Below, piece by piece: positions 9,177-19,139 of a stretch of DNA of 64,000 nucleotides. Within the stretch, counting starts at the first letter, position 1. Every line of letters starts with the position of its first letter. Source of the DNA: Legionella maceachernii (lineage in GTDB: Bacteria; Pseudomonadota; Gammaproteobacteria; Legionellales; Legionellaceae). Location of the stretch: contig NZ_FUXJ01000004.1 of the NCBI RefSeq assembly GCF_900167045.1, positions 110,099-174,098 of the forward strand, given 5' to 3'. The position numbers were made by a program, and so were the translations under genes. The notes under the pieces were generated by a model. It was given only the letters and a program-made list of their open reading frames with translations. It was not told the origin of the DNA and searched no databases.

Positions 9177-9626
9177 ATGATGAAATACAAAAAAATAATG
9201 GTAGCAGTTGATGGTAGTACGACATCCGATCATGCTTTGCAAGAAGCAGTTGAACTGGCACAAGATCAAAAGGCTTTTTTGCGCATTATTTATGTGGTGG
9301 ATGAGTCCATAGTTAAATACGCCGATAGTTTTATTGATTTTGAAACACTATGGGCTGCGTTTAAAGCAGAAGGCCAAGCTCTCTTAAAAAAAATAAGTCA
9401 TCGAGTGAAAGCGTCAACTATTCATTTTGATACTCACCTTGTGATTCTTAAATTTTCAGAAGGGCGCCTTGCTGAAAAAATTGTCTCCGAAGCAGAGGAT
9501 TGGCAGGCTGATTTACTTGTTATTGGTACTCATGGTCGTCAAGGAATTAGTCGCTTCTTTCTAGGTAGTGTTGCTGAGAAAGTCCTTAGAATCGCGACTT
9601 TACCGGTTCTTTTAATCAGAGGATGA
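9177..9626 (+). CDS. Universal stress protein (UspA family), second of a tandem pair
   Basis: A 149-residue Usp domain, clearly a paralogue of the preceding gene (same length, shared VVDES and FLGSVAEKVLRIATLPVLL stretches), so the pair arose by tandem duplication. The nucleotide-binding motif GTHGRQGISRFFLGS is intact. The start may be 9177 or the second ATG at 9180; the AAGGAAAA element just upstream serves either. Its last 15 bases overlap the 3' end of the convergent metal ATPase gene, which leaves no room for a separate terminator between them. Confidence 0.9.
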   Translation: MMKYKKIMVAVDGSTTSDHALQEAVELAQDQKAFLRIIYVVDESIVKYADSFIDFETLWAAFKAEGQALLKKISHRVKASTIHFDTHLVILKFSEGRLAEKIVSEAEDWQADLLVIGTHGRQGISRFFLGSVAEKVLRIATLPVLLIRG

Positions 9627-11489
9627 ATCGACTGGCTCGCTTGGCAGATCAATTTTAATTTGTTTTCCCAATGCTAATCTTAATGCATTAATAATTGCGA
9701 CTACATCAATGATTTCTTGAAGTATGGCTCCCATCACTGGAGGAACAAAACCGGCTGCAGCAAACATCATCCCTAGGATAGAAAGCATCATGCCTCCAAT
9801 CGCGCTTTGGGCAGCAATTTTGCGGGTGTTTAAGCTTAAGTGAATGAGTTCATCCACTTTGCTTAAAGTGCTTTCCATGATAATGGCTCCCGCTGCTTCT
9901 GAAGTAATAGCGCTATGTTGACCAAAAGCGATACCGACAGTGGCGGCAGTGAGGGCAGGTGCATCATTAATACCATCTCCCATAAAAACAGTAGGTGCTT
10001 TTTTTATTTCTTGCTGAACTATCATCAGTTTTTGTTCAGGACTTTGAGAGGCATACACTTCAGTTAGGTTGAGCAAACGAGCGAGGTAACTCACTTCGGA
10101 TTGGCGATCACCCGAAACAAGCATGATTTTTTTAAATTGATGAAATGGGCCTAAATGACTGATAAATGACTTACTCTCAAGGCGTGGCGCGTCGCGAAAA
10201 TGCAGCGAAGCGGCGTATTGATTATTCATCAAAATAATGCACTCTAATCCAGGTAAAGCGGGTGGAAGTTTATTTTTACAAGATGGGTTGGATTCCAGAA
10301 GTTTTTTTCTACTGGTAATAATCACGCTGTGATTTTGAATGGTGCCTATTAGTCCTTGCCCCGGTTTCTCTGAAACATTAGAGGCGTTAAGAAAAGCAAG
10401 ATGTTGTTCTTGAGCTGCTTGTAAAATAGCGTTGGCAAGAGGGTGTTTGGAATATTGTTCTAGGCTAGCAACATACTGCAAAATCGCTTGCTTTGTATAA
10501 TCCCCAACGGTGACTATTTCGGTTAAAGTAGGCTTGCCATAGGTAAGGGTGCCTGTCTTATCAAAAATCGCTGTTTTACAAAGGGGTAGCTGCTCCAAAA
10601 TGGCAGGATCTTTAATAATGATTGCCTGTTTAGCGGCTTTGGATATGGCACTGATTAGCACAATGGGAATCGCAATTAATAAAGGGCAAGGAGTGGCAAT
10701 AACCAACACCGCAAGAAAGCGTAACGCGTCTTTGGTGATATACCAGGATAAAAATGCGAATAAAAGCGCAAGAGGAGCGAAGATAGCTCCTATTTGGTCG
10801 CCTAATCGCCTGAGTGTAGGACGCTTTTGTTCCGCCTCCCCTAAAACTTTGACGATAGCCGCATAGCGCGAATCAGAGGGCAGGGTGGTGGCTTGCACAG
10901 TCAGTACAGCATCGCCATTAATGGCGCCGGATAAAACATAAGCACCTGGTGTCTTAGAAATGAGATAAGGCTCTCCAGTCAAATAAGATTCATCCATGGT
11001 GCCTTGCCCATGGGTAACTACTCCGTCAACTGGGCATGTTTCATGAGGAAAAATTATTATTTTATCATCAATTTCGATATTCGATAGAGGAATATCCTCA
11101 AGATGCCCCTTATTTTGACGATGAGCCAGCGAGGGCATGCGTGAAGCTAAAGCCAACAGTGCTGATGCTGCTTTGCGCCTAGCATAGATTTCTAACGTTT
11201 GCCCACTCGCAAGCATAAGAATAATTAATGTTGCAGCCAGGTATTCATGCAAAATAAAACCAGTGATTAATGCAATGGCTGCCAGCGAATCGGCTCCTAA
11301 ATTACCTTTGAATAGCTTCACTAGAATTTGAAAAAATAAAGGTATTCCCCCAAGGATAATGACGAATAATAAAGGGATATCAGCGATCTCTGGGGCGAAA
11401 GCACCCAGAATAAAGTGCAGGCAGATGGCTAATAAAGAAATAAGCGCAATGTACGACTGCCATTTCAGGGCTTGCTTAGTAGTAGACAC
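9612..11489 (-). CDS. P1B-type heavy-metal-translocating ATPase
   Basis: A 625-residue heavy-metal ATPase without an N-terminal metal-binding (HMA) domain. Signatures: TGEP in the actuator domain, the transmembrane ATPCPLL motif (TPC in place of the usual CPC), FDKTGTLT with the phosphorylated Asp, the P1B hallmark SKHPLA, and GDGINDAPAL. This resembles the compact Zn/Cd/Mn exporters (ZntA/CadA or CtpC-like group). The metal is not certain because of the TPC variant. The frame opens with GTG at 11489, and no in-frame ATG lies close upstream. An AGGAG element sits about 19 bases before it, so the true start may be a little upstream. It lies 28 bp downstream of the nickel permease gene on the same strand, so export and import of metal may be co-expressed. 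Confidence 0.85.
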   Translation of the reverse strand: MSTTKQALKWQSYIALISLLAICLHFILGAFAPEIADIPLLFVIILGGIPLFFQILVKLFKGNLGADSLAAIALITGFILHEYLAATLIILMLASGQTLEIYARRKAASALLALASRMPSLAHRQNKGHLEDIPLSNIEIDDKIIIFPHETCPVDGVVTHGQGTMDESYLTGEPYLISKTPGAYVLSGAINGDAVLTVQATTLPSDSRYAAIVKVLGEAEQKRPTLRRLGDQIGAIFAPLALLFAFLSWYITKDALRFLAVLVIATPCPLLIAIPIVLISAISKAAKQAIIIKDPAILEQLPLCKTAIFDKTGTLTYGKPTLTEIVTVGDYTKQAILQYVASLEQYSKHPLANAILQAAQEQHLAFLNASNVSEKPGQGLIGTIQNHSVIITSRKKLLESNPSCKNKLPPALPGLECIILMNNQYAASLHFRDAPRLESKSFISHLGPFHQFKKIMLVSGDRQSEVSYLARLLNLTEVYASQSPEQKLMIVQQEIKKAPTVFMGDGINDAPALTAATVGIAFGQHSAITSEAAGAIIMESTLSKVDELIHLSLNTRKIAAQSAIGGMMLSILGMMFAAAGFVPPVMGAILQEIIDVVAIINALRLALGKQIKIDLPSEPVDSSSD

Positions 11490-11517
11490 ACAAATGGCGA
11501 TGATTAGTCTCCTGAGC

Positions 11518-12216
11518 TTAGCTGAGTTTATTTAATTCAGTATAGAGGCCTAATAGGCCTAATAGAAGACTAAAGCATGCGATCACCACTCCTAAAAATT
11601 GAGAAATAAAGAAAGATAATTTATCGGCTCGTTGAATAAGTAATGATACCATAAGCCCATTTAAACCATCGGTTGCCATCATTCCTAGCATAAAAATTAA
11701 TCCGAGAATGGCTGCAAACGTCCAATGATTTGAAGAAGAAATTGAAATAGAAAACAGTGCGACCTGACTAAACGTATCGAAGGAAAATGCAAACAGGGCC
11801 CCAGTCAGTATAATCCAGAAGGCATTAAATCGCTTCAATTTGCTTATGAAAAAATGCTGTACGCTGCTTGGCAGGTGGAATTTTGTTCCATCACGGAAAA
11901 GATTGTGAAGTGTTAGAAGTCCAAAAACCAGTAAGAAAAAGATTGATATAAAACTTCCTAAAGGCTCAAGCCAGGTTGGAAATTGGGAGCGAATAAACCC
12001 ATTACTGATAATGACACTGAGCGTAATCACAACTAATCCATGCCCCAAAGAAAACAATAGTCCTACTCGTTTTGACAATTGATGATAGGCTTTTAAATTA
12101 CGAGTGATTGAATCAATAGTTGCTAAATGATCTAAATCAAGCCCATGTCGAAGGCCTAATCCAAAGACAAAAAAAATAAGGAGGCTGGGTGAATAAGTCG
12201 TTGTATTGGCTAGCAT
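11518..12216 (-). CDS. Nickel/cobalt permease (NiCoT/HoxN-NixA family)
   Basis: A 232-residue integral membrane protein with about six to seven hydrophobic helices. Near residues 22-38 it carries RHGLDLDHLATIDSITR, which matches the NiCoT helix II signature RHAxDADHIxAIDNxTR (H-x4-DH), the Ni/Co-selective motif. It is shorter than typical NiCoTs of 300-380 residues, nearer to compact members. Role: inner-membrane nickel (or cobalt) uptake. The hydrogenase maturation locus starts 2.3 kb away, and HypA/HypB there need nickel, so supply for the [NiFe] hydrogenase is a reasonable inference. The P1B ATPase gene follows 28 bp downstream. Confidence 0.83.
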   Translation of the reverse strand: MLANTTTYSPSLLIFFVFGLGLRHGLDLDHLATIDSITRNLKAYHQLSKRVGLLFSLGHGLVVITLSVIISNGFIRSQFPTWLEPLGSFISIFFLLVFGLLTLHNLFRDGTKFHLPSSVQHFFISKLKRFNAFWIILTGALFAFSFDTFSQVALFSISISSSNHWTFAAILGLIFMLGMMATDGLNGLMVSLLIQRADKLSFFISQFLGVVIACFSLLLGLLGLYTELNKLS

Positions 12217-12441
12217 GAGTATCCTTACTTAGTCGAGTTCTTGCTTATAGAAGCAATGGCAAGAATAATAATTTATTTTTTATCGGACTCATCATAGCAA
12301 AATATTGTTTCAGGTAAAAAAGGTATGATCCGCATTTTATGCGAGAAATCTAGCTTTGAACTTATTTATCATCGCTCGACGCCATGCATAAAACACGGCA
12401 CGTAAATGCCTGAAAAAATCCAATGAATGGAATTTTCTTCG

Positions 12442-14331
12442 TCACCCCATTTCTGCCTGAATGGGCACGCTTTTTTGTTCGAGTAAAGTTTCAAATTCGT
12501 TCACACTGTGAGGCTGCGACCAAAAATGGAAAAAATTTCTTCTTTCGGCACAAACTTCTCGAATTTGGTCAATATACTGCTGTTCTTCTCTCGGTGTGAG
12601 ACCTTGCTCTTTTTGCAGGCGGTTGCGAAGGGTTGCAAACCTTTCTATCTTCCAATGACTATACCAGTCTGTTATGCGCCCATTTTTTTGATTAGCGATG
12701 TTATCAATGAGTATGTCGATAATTTCTAATAGTTCAGCCCTGTCAATCGATTTTTCTCTTTGTGGATTGTAATTCATTTCTGCTGCTAAAAATCGAGCTA
12801 TCGACTTATCGTGCATAGAATTAGCAAGTGCTAGCGTTGTTATTTCTTTTCCCTTTCTAGAGAAAGTAGTTTGAATTTTTGCACCATACAGGCAAAGGAT
12901 TTTAACAAGCTTAGAATTCTGCACCATCACCGCAAGATGCAAGGGAGTACGATTTTCGCTATCAAAGTGAGTGTTGGGATTCGCTCTTGAATTAAGAAGC
13001 ATGACTACCCTCTCAAGATTCTGATTGCCTACGGCAATGCTAAGGGGAGTCTTTGTGTTTTGGCAAGGCGCATTGGGTAAAACTTGGGGGTAAGAAAGTA
13101 ATTTTTGCACCGCGCGAGAATTTTCTTCCACTGCAATTGCCAAAGGTGTATAGCCCTCTTCATCATAACTATTAATTATTTTACTTAAATGTTGTCCAGG
13201 CGCATAGGCGGCGAGTAAGTCTAAAATTTTAACCCGGCCATAAGCTGCTGCAAGGTGAAAAGGGTTTCTTCCCTCATGAATGCAATCGACGGATAGTCCT
13301 TTTTCCAAAAGAGATTTTACTAAGCCAATGTGATTTTCTTTAATGGCTAAATGCAAGATTGCAGGAAAAAGAGGGGCATAATCGCTCCAATTTTCAATAT
13401 GGCGAAGAAGTTCAATGATTTTTTTAAGCTCTTGTGTCTCAACAGCAAGAGTGAGCCAAGATAAAGAATTTCCACCTGCTTTGAAATTTGCTTCTTCATA
13501 AGTGGGTTGGCTTAATGCTCGCATGGCAGAGGTTTGGCGCCATATGGATAAGCATACTCCCACTTCATGGGCCAGTTTGCTGGGTGAATGAAATTCGCAG
13601 GAAAAGAGTAAGAACGGTTCTTGGCGACAATAGGGTAAAGCCTCAATAATTTTTTCTGCAATCTGCTCATCATCATAATACTTGGGTTCACCCTGGATAA
13701 TGTCTGTTAATTCCCAGCCCTTGTCATGAGAAAATCGCACCGTTATCCGATGAGTTTGATCAGAAAAATTAATAGCGATTTGTTCTAAGTTAACTGCATT
13801 GACTTCAAAAAATGTCCTTTTGAGTGAACTAAGGAATATGCTGAATCCACCAGAAGGAAGGACATGAGCATAAGAAGCAATTTGTTTCGCTTCTTCTATT
13901 CGTTCAGGATTAAATAAATGCGTTATTTCTTGATGAATATCTCGATGCTTATTACGTGGAAGTAGAAGCGCCTCTCTAATTTTATCGGGCTCTTGATGGA
14001 GAGTGATTTCATCCATTAAATTAGCAATTTCATAAAGTTCTTCGACAGGAATCCCGAGGTATGGAGAGGTAATAGGAAAGGGTATTTGTTGATTAACCCG
14101 ACGCTGAAGCCGCGTATAAAATTTATTTCGCTGATTAAAATCGGTACGATTGACAGATTTTATTTCAAAAAGTAATTCTTTTTTAACTGCTACATAGGCT
14201 CTATGGCGATTATCTAAATAATGCTTAATCGCATCAAAAATGACATCTTTTTTGGAAATGGCCTCTCTTTTTTCCAGAAGATATCGAAGCCGGGTTAATA
14301 ACCATTGTTGCCGAGATGGGAGCATAGGCAT
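12442..14331 (-). CDS. Ankyrin-repeat protein; effector candidate
   Basis: A 629-residue protein. Residues about 290-515 hold five or six ankyrin repeats (for example GRNPFHLAAAYG near 354, GYTPLAIAVEE near 393, NRTPLHLAVMV near 460). The N-terminal 285 residues are of unknown fold: helical to about 150, then beta-rich. A helical tail ends with a glutamate-containing segment (FETLLEQKSVPIQAEMG) that could serve as a Dot/Icm C-terminal signal. No signal peptide or membrane span is visible. Ankyrin repeats mediate protein-protein contacts, and many Legionella ankyrin proteins act in the host cell; this role is inferred. The gene is divergent from hypA with 167 bp between, and it splits the nickel permease from the hydrogenase locus. 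Confidence 0.8.
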   Translation of the reverse strand: MPMLPSRQQWLLTRLRYLLEKREAISKKDVIFDAIKHYLDNRHRAYVAVKKELLFEIKSVNRTDFNQRNKFYTRLQRRVNQQIPFPITSPYLGIPVEELYEIANLMDEITLHQEPDKIREALLLPRNKHRDIHQEITHLFNPERIEEAKQIASYAHVLPSGGFSIFLSSLKRTFFEVNAVNLEQIAINFSDQTHRITVRFSHDKGWELTDIIQGEPKYYDDEQIAEKIIEALPYCRQEPFLLFSCEFHSPSKLAHEVGVCLSIWRQTSAMRALSQPTYEEANFKAGGNSLSWLTLAVETQELKKIIELLRHIENWSDYAPLFPAILHLAIKENHIGLVKSLLEKGLSVDCIHEGRNPFHLAAAYGRVKILDLLAAYAPGQHLSKIINSYDEEGYTPLAIAVEENSRAVQKLLSYPQVLPNAPCQNTKTPLSIAVGNQNLERVVMLLNSRANPNTHFDSENRTPLHLAVMVQNSKLVKILCLYGAKIQTTFSRKGKEITTLALANSMHDKSIARFLAAEMNYNPQREKSIDRAELLEIIDILIDNIANQKNGRITDWYSHWKIERFATLRNRLQKEQGLTPREEQQYIDQIREVCAERRNFFHFWSQPHSVNEFETLLEQKSVPIQAEMG

Positions 14332-14498
14332 TCCAAAAAATCTAAATGAATAATGGTAGCTATTGCACTTTAGTTTGCCAAAAGAAAAATTTTCCGTGCG
14401 AGAGTCCTATTTGGAATAGAAAAGCGTGTAATATGTTTCTAGTTGTATGCTGAAATGAGCAACTAAGAACTTCTGTAAAAACAATATTGGACTTTGAG

Positions 14499-14840
14499 AT
14501 GCATGAACTGACACTCTCTCGTGCGATTCTTGAGATCATTAATGAACGCGCCTCCACAATGAGTTGCTCATCCATTCGCACCATTTATCTCGAAATTGGC
14601 GAGTTAACCGGTGTTGATGAAGCATCGCTGCGATTTAGTTTTAATGTTCTGGCGAAAGGCAGTGTAGCTGAAAATGCAAATTTAGAAATCATTAAATTGA
14701 AGGGAAAGGCAATCTGTGACTTTTGTCATGAAACTGTTATGCTAAAAAATTATTATGACGGCTGTGTTAGTTGTGGACGTTATTCTTTAAGAGTAATTCA
14801 GGGTGAGGAGTTGCGGGTTAAATCAATGGAGGTGGACTAA
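14499..14840 (+). CDS. hypA: Hydrogenase nickel insertion protein HypA
   Basis: A 113-residue HypA. It begins Met-His-Glu (MHELTLSRAI); His2 is the nickel ligand, which fixes the start at the ATG at 14499 and not the in-frame ATG four codons upstream. The structural zinc site is CxxC...CxxC (CDFC and CVSC, residues about 72-92). HypA delivers nickel with HypB to the hydrogenase large-subunit precursor in the cytoplasm. It is the first gene of the hypABFCDE operon, and its stop codon overlaps the hypB start (TAATG). The region upstream shows no obvious strong promoter. Confidence 0.95.
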   Translation: MHELTLSRAILEIINERASTMSCSSIRTIYLEIGELTGVDEASLRFSFNVLAKGSVAENANLEIIKLKGKAICDFCHETVMLKNYYDGCVSCGRYSLRVIQGEELRVKSMEVD

Positions 14841-15580
14841 TGTGTGGATTTTGTGGTTGTTCGCGAGATAAGCATGCACATCATCAAGAAGCCGATGGAC
14901 CTCATGCCCATCATCATCACAATTCAGACCAACTTGTTGCCATTGAGCAAGAAATTCTCGCCAAGAATAATGAATTCGTCAAAGCAAATCATCAAGCTTT
15001 TTTAACGAGGAAGGTGATTGCTATCAATTTGATGTCAAGCCCGGGTTCAGGTAAAACCAGCTTACTTGCCAAAACCATTGCTGACTTAAAACACCGTCTA
15101 GATATCGCGGTCATCGTGGGTGATCAACAAACCAATTACGATGCTGAGAAAATCAAATCAAGTGGTGGAGAAGCCGTTCAAATTAATACAGGCAAAGTTT
15201 GTCATTTGGATGCGCACATGGTTGGCCATGCGATTGAAGAGTTACCACTAAAAGAGCATTCGCTTCTTTTTATTGAAAACGTGGGTAATCTTGTTTGTCC
15301 CGCCTTATTTGACTTAGGCGAATCGTACAAAGTGGTTATTCTGTCGGTAGCCGAAGGGGATAACAAGCCATTAAAGTATCCAGAAATGTTTCGTAAAGCC
15401 GATTTATTGCTACTCACTAAAATGGATTTATTGCCTTACGTGGATTTTGAAATGACTCAGTGCATTGCCTATGTAAAAAGGATTAATCCCACCGTTGAAG
15501 TGCTACCCGTTTCAGCAAAAACGGGTGTGGGCCTTGATAAGTGGTATGAATGGTTAGAAGCGATCCAAGCGAATGGATGA
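14840..15580 (+). CDS. hypB: Hydrogenase nickel incorporation GTPase HypB
   Basis: A 246-residue SIMIBI-class GTPase. The N-terminus has the high-affinity nickel motif CGFCGC (residues 2-7) and a histidine-rich stretch (residues 13-30) that can store nickel. The P-loop is SSPGSGKTSL near 62; GDQQTNYDAEKI, ENVGNLVCPALFD and TKMDLLPY are the switch and guanine-recognition motifs. HypB powers GTP-dependent nickel delivery with HypA. Translational coupling with hypA (1-nt overlap) and hypF (8-nt overlap) marks a tight operon. Confidence 0.95.
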   Translation: MCGFCGCSRDKHAHHQEADGPHAHHHHNSDQLVAIEQEILAKNNEFVKANHQAFLTRKVIAINLMSSPGSGKTSLLAKTIADLKHRLDIAVIVGDQQTNYDAEKIKSSGGEAVQINTGKVCHLDAHMVGHAIEELPLKEHSLLFIENVGNLVCPALFDLGESYKVVILSVAEGDNKPLKYPEMFRKADLLLLTKMDLLPYVDFEMTQCIAYVKRINPTVEVLPVSAKTGVGLDKWYEWLEAIQANG

Positions 15581-17816
15581 ACGATTACACATTTTAATTA
15601 AAGGTCAAGTTCAGGGTGTTGGCTTTCGTCCTCACGTGTATCGAGTTGCTCAGCAGTTAAAGCTCACTGGCTGGGTGCAAAATAATGCATTAGGGGTGCA
15701 GATTGAAGTACAAGGCTTGTCAGCTTCTTCTTTTCTTCCGCAATTATTAATTTCATTACCGCCGTTAGCCCAAGTTCAAGCGGTTGAAACAAGTGTGGTT
15801 GCTTTAGTTGCCCATGAACAGGGCTTTCATATTATCGACAGTGAAAAAAAGGGGGCTTCACGCAGTATAATTTCCCCGGACACAAGCCCCTGTTTTGACT
15901 GTTTAACAGAACTCTTTGATCCTAATAGCCGGTATTATCATTACCCTTTTTTAAATTGCACACAATGCGGGCCACGATTTTCGATCACTCGCGAGTTACC
16001 TTACGATCGACGCCAAACCTCAATGGATGAATTTTCTTTATGCTTCGCTTGTCAGCAAGACTATAGCTCTCCAACAAATCGTCGTTATCACGCTCAACCC
16101 ACTGCCTGTAAAAAATGTGGTCCGGAGCTTTCTGTTTCGATTCAAACGATAGCTCAAGCGTTGTTTGAAGGAAAAATCATTGCCCTTAAAGGGGTGGGTG
16201 GGTATCAATTGCTCTGTGATGCTAGAAATAAAGATGCCATTCAAAGGCTACGTCGAAAAAAATACCGTGAAGCTAAACCTTTGGCTTTAATGGTGCTCAA
16301 TGGGGCTAGCGCTGAAGAATGGGCCATGGTCAGTGCAAAAGAGCGGGAAGCCCTTGAAAGCCAAGCACGCCCTATCGTTCTACTCACAAAAAAGCAAGAA
16401 TTGCTTCCTGAAACCATTGCATCAAGTTTATCTTGCTTAGGTGTGATGCTGCCTTCTTCCCCCTTACATTATTTACTGTTTCACGCGCTAGCGGGTTCCC
16501 CTGAAGGAATGAGCTGGTTAGAAGGTGTTCACCCATGGGTATTGATTGCAACCAGCGCGAATATTGCCGCTAATCCTTTAACGACAGACGATGAAAGGGC
16601 GCATAATGAACTCATCGCTATTGCCGATTTGGTCATTTCCTACAACCGCAAAATCTTATCCCGCGTTGACGATTCAGTAATCCGTTTTATTAATCATTCG
16701 CCTCATTTTGTGCGCCGTGCGCGAGGGTTTTCGCCAATCAGCATTCAATTACCTTTTTCCATGCCTTCGACGTTGGCTTTAGGGGGACATTTGAAGAATA
16801 CGTTTTGCATCACACGAGAAGACGAGGCTTTCGTTTCTCAACACATAGGCAGCTTAACGAATAAAGAAACCATCGATTTTTTTCACGAATCACTGACTCA
16901 CTGGATGCGGTTTCTTGATGTCAAAATCGAACGCATTGCCTGTGATTTACATCCTGATTTTTATACCACGCGTTTGGCTAGCCAATACGCTCTTCCCGTT
17001 ATTTCCGTGCAGCACCATCATGCCCATCTCGCTTCCGTCGCCGCGGAACATCAGCTTAGGGAATCAGCATTAGGTTTAGCACTCGATGGCTATGGATACG
17101 GATGGGATGGCAAGGCTTGGGGAGGGGAGTTGTTTCTTTTGGAAAAAAGCACACCCATTCAGCGATTGGCACATTTTTATCCTGTCCCTCAGCCTGGTGG
17201 TGAGCGTACTGTGCATGAACCTTGGCGGATGGCCGCTGCGGTTTTACATTGCCTCAAAAAAGAGGAAGAAATTCTGCGGCGGTTTGGGGAGCAACCTCAA
17301 GTTTTGGGCGTTGTGCAATGGCTTAAAAATCATGCTGCCTTACCCACTACAACCAGTTGCGGCCGTCTTTTCGATGCAGCAAGTGCATTGTTAGGGATTA
17401 ATACGATTTCCCACTACGAAGGGCAAGCACCCATGCAGCTTGAAAGTTTGGTCACATACCCAGAAGTTTTCTCCGATGGCTGGACTTTTACTCAAGAGCA
17501 ATTTAATTTCTTACCGATGATGAGGCATTTACTGGATATAAAGCCTAAGGAGGGTGCAAATTTGTTCCACGGTACATTGATTGCAGGTTTAGCGGATTGG
17601 GTTATGGTGTATGTAAAAAAAACATCGGTCAAGCGCATTTTACTCAGCGGGGGATGTTTTTTAAATAAAGTGCTCACAGAGGGATTATCCAAGGTGCTAG
17701 AAAATAATGGATTAACGGTGTATTTGCCTCAGCAATTGCCTGTGCATGATGGCGGTATTTCATTAGGACAAGCCTGGATAGCTGGCAATCAGACGGCAGA
17801 CTCACTATGTGTTTAG
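15573..17816 (+). CDS. hypF: Carbamoyltransferase HypF
   Basis: A 747-residue, full-length HypF. Order of domains: acylphosphatase (1-88, with [14 protein letters not shown]), tandem zinc fingers (about 105-185, CxxC pairs such as CFDC, CTQC, CFAC and CKKC), YrdC-like carbamoyl-adenylate domain (about 195-380) and Kae1/TobZ-like carbamoyltransferase domain (about 390-747, with HHHAHLASV and LALDGYGYG). It makes thiocarbamate on HypE from carbamoyl phosphate and ATP, the source of the CN ligands of the NiFe site. It overlaps hypB by 8 nt and hypC by 10 nt. Confidence 0.95.
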   Translation: MDERLHILIKGQVQGVGFRPHVYRVAQQLKLTGWVQNNALGVQIEVQGLSASSFLPQLLISLPPLAQVQAVETSVVALVAHEQGFHIIDSEKKGASRSIISPDTSPCFDCLTELFDPNSRYYHYPFLNCTQCGPRFSITRELPYDRRQTSMDEFSLCFACQQDYSSPTNRRYHAQPTACKKCGPELSVSIQTIAQALFEGKIIALKGVGGYQLLCDARNKDAIQRLRRKKYREAKPLALMVLNGASAEEWAMVSAKEREALESQARPIVLLTKKQELLPETIASSLSCLGVMLPSSPLHYLLFHALAGSPEGMSWLEGVHPWVLIATSANIAANPLTTDDERAHNELIAIADLVISYNRKILSRVDDSVIRFINHSPHFVRRARGFSPISIQLPFSMPSTLALGGHLKNTFCITREDEAFVSQHIGSLTNKETIDFFHESLTHWMRFLDVKIERIACDLHPDFYTTRLASQYALPVISVQHHHAHLASVAAEHQLRESALGLALDGYGYGWDGKAWGGELFLLEKSTPIQRLAHFYPVPQPGGERTVHEPWRMAAAVLHCLKKEEEILRRFGEQPQVLGVVQWLKNHAALPTTTSCGRLFDAASALLGINTISHYEGQAPMQLESLVTYPEVFSDGWTFTQEQFNFLPMMRHLLDIKPKEGANLFHGTLIAGLADWVMVYVKKTSVKRILLSGGCFLNKVLTEGLSKVLENNGLTVYLPQQLPVHDGGISLGQAWIAGNQTADSLCV

Positions 17817-18031
17817 CGCTTCCAGTTCAAATCATGCGATTGCTTGACGCACAAAGAGCACTTGTGAATTTAGGAGGAATTGAAAAAGAAATTTCAATTG
17901 CCTTATTAGACCAAGTCAGTGAAGGGGATTACGTGATTCTCCATGTGGGATATGCATTAACTAAGCTGAATGAAGAAGAGGCACAAAAGACCCTAAAACT
18001 GTTTGCCGAAATGAAGGGACAGGCACAATGA
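17807..18031 (+). CDS. hypC: Hydrogenase assembly chaperone HypC
   Basis: A 74-residue HypC with the invariant N-terminus MCLALPVQI; Cys2, exposed after Met removal, binds the Fe(CN)2CO moiety with HypD and docks on the large subunit. The C-terminal helix ([14 protein letters not shown]) is typical. It starts inside the end of hypF and its stop overlaps the hypD ATG (ATGA), so it is translated as part of the operon. Confidence 0.95.
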   Translation: MCLALPVQIMRLLDAQRALVNLGGIEKEISIALLDQVSEGDYVILHVGYALTKLNEEEAQKTLKLFAEMKGQAQ

Positions 18032-19137
18032 GATACATTGATGATTTTCGCAATGCGGATTTTGCCCAAGCCATCGTGAATGCGATTAGCAATCGTATTA
18101 TTTCGAAACGAAATTACCGATTGATGGAATTCTGCGGTGGTCATACCCACACCATTCATCGTTATGGCCTTCCTAGTCTTTTGCCCAATAACGTGGAAAT
18201 GATCCACGGGCCTGGTTGTCCAGTTTGTATTTTACCCATTCAACGCATTGATAAGGCGATCGCCTTAGCTTTCTTGCCTAATGTAATTTTTTGCAGTTAT
18301 GGGGATATGTTGCGGGTCCCAGGCTCTCATCAACAAAGCCTATTGCATGCAAAAGCGAGAGGAGCTGATGTAAGGATGGTCTATTCAGTGGATGATGCGC
18401 TTCGTTTAGCTCAACAGAATGCTGAAAAAGAAGTTATTTTTTTTGCTATCGGATTTGAAACCACCACTCCGCCAACGGCCTATGCGATTAAAGAAGCAAA
18501 ACGATTAGAGTTGTCTAATTTTAGTGTATTTTGCAATCACGTGTTGACGCCTGCAGCAATGAATTGCCTTTTGCAGACTTCTGCAGAGCCCATTGCTCAG
18601 TTGGATGGATTTATAGGCCCCGCTCATGTAAGTATTGTAACAGGTAGCCAAGCTTATGAATCGGTGAGCCAGGTATATAAAAAACCCATCGTGATTTCGG
18701 GGTTTGAGCCACTCGATGTGTTGCACTCCGTTTTAATGTTAATTGAGCAAATTAATGAAGGTCGAAGTGATGTTGAAATTCAATACACGCGAGCGGTTAC
18801 GCGAGACGGGAATTTGAAATCACAAACAATGATGCGAGAGGTGTTTGAATTACGTTCACATTTTGAATGGCGCGGGTTAGGAACTATTCCGGAAAGTGCT
18901 TTGCAAATCAAAGCGGTATACGAGCAGTTTGATGCTGAAAAACGGTTTTCAGTGCCGGATTCTCTTGGTGTTGAGCACAAACAATGCGATTGCGGAGCCA
19001 TTTTGCGCGGCATAAAAAAACCGACAGATTGCAAACTGTTTGCAAAAGTATGTACACCACAAAATCCTCTTGGTTCTTGCATGGTTTCCTCTGAAGGCGC
19101 TTGTGCTGCTGTTTATGCTTATGGAAGGAGAAATTAG
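18028..19137 (+). CDS. hypD: Hydrogenase Fe-cyanide assembly scaffold HypD
   Basis: A 369-residue HypD, the scaffold on which the Fe(CN)2CO group is built with HypC and HypE. Key motifs are present: [12 protein letters not shown] near residue 34, GPGCPVC near 62, the [10 protein letters not shown] segment, and C-terminal cysteines for the 4Fe-4S cluster (CDCGAILRG and later Cys residues around 310-355). It overlaps hypC by 4 nt and is separated from hypE by 2 nt. Confidence 0.95.
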   Translation: MRYIDDFRNADFAQAIVNAISNRIISKRNYRLMEFCGGHTHTIHRYGLPSLLPNNVEMIHGPGCPVCILPIQRIDKAIALAFLPNVIFCSYGDMLRVPGSHQQSLLHAKARGADVRMVYSVDDALRLAQQNAEKEVIFFAIGFETTTPPTAYAIKEAKRLELSNFSVFCNHVLTPAAMNCLLQTSAEPIAQLDGFIGPAHVSIVTGSQAYESVSQVYKKPIVISGFEPLDVLHSVLMLIEQINEGRSDVEIQYTRAVTRDGNLKSQTMMREVFELRSHFEWRGLGTIPESALQIKAVYEQFDAEKRFSVPDSLGVEHKQCDCGAILRGIKKPTDCKLFAKVCTPQNPLGSCMVSSEGACAAVYAYGRRN

Positions 19138-19139
19138 TC

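Noticed and set aside
14487..14498. Upstream start for HypA adding four residues
   Set aside because: HypA needs Met-His-Glu at the N-terminus for nickel binding, which fixes the start at 14499.
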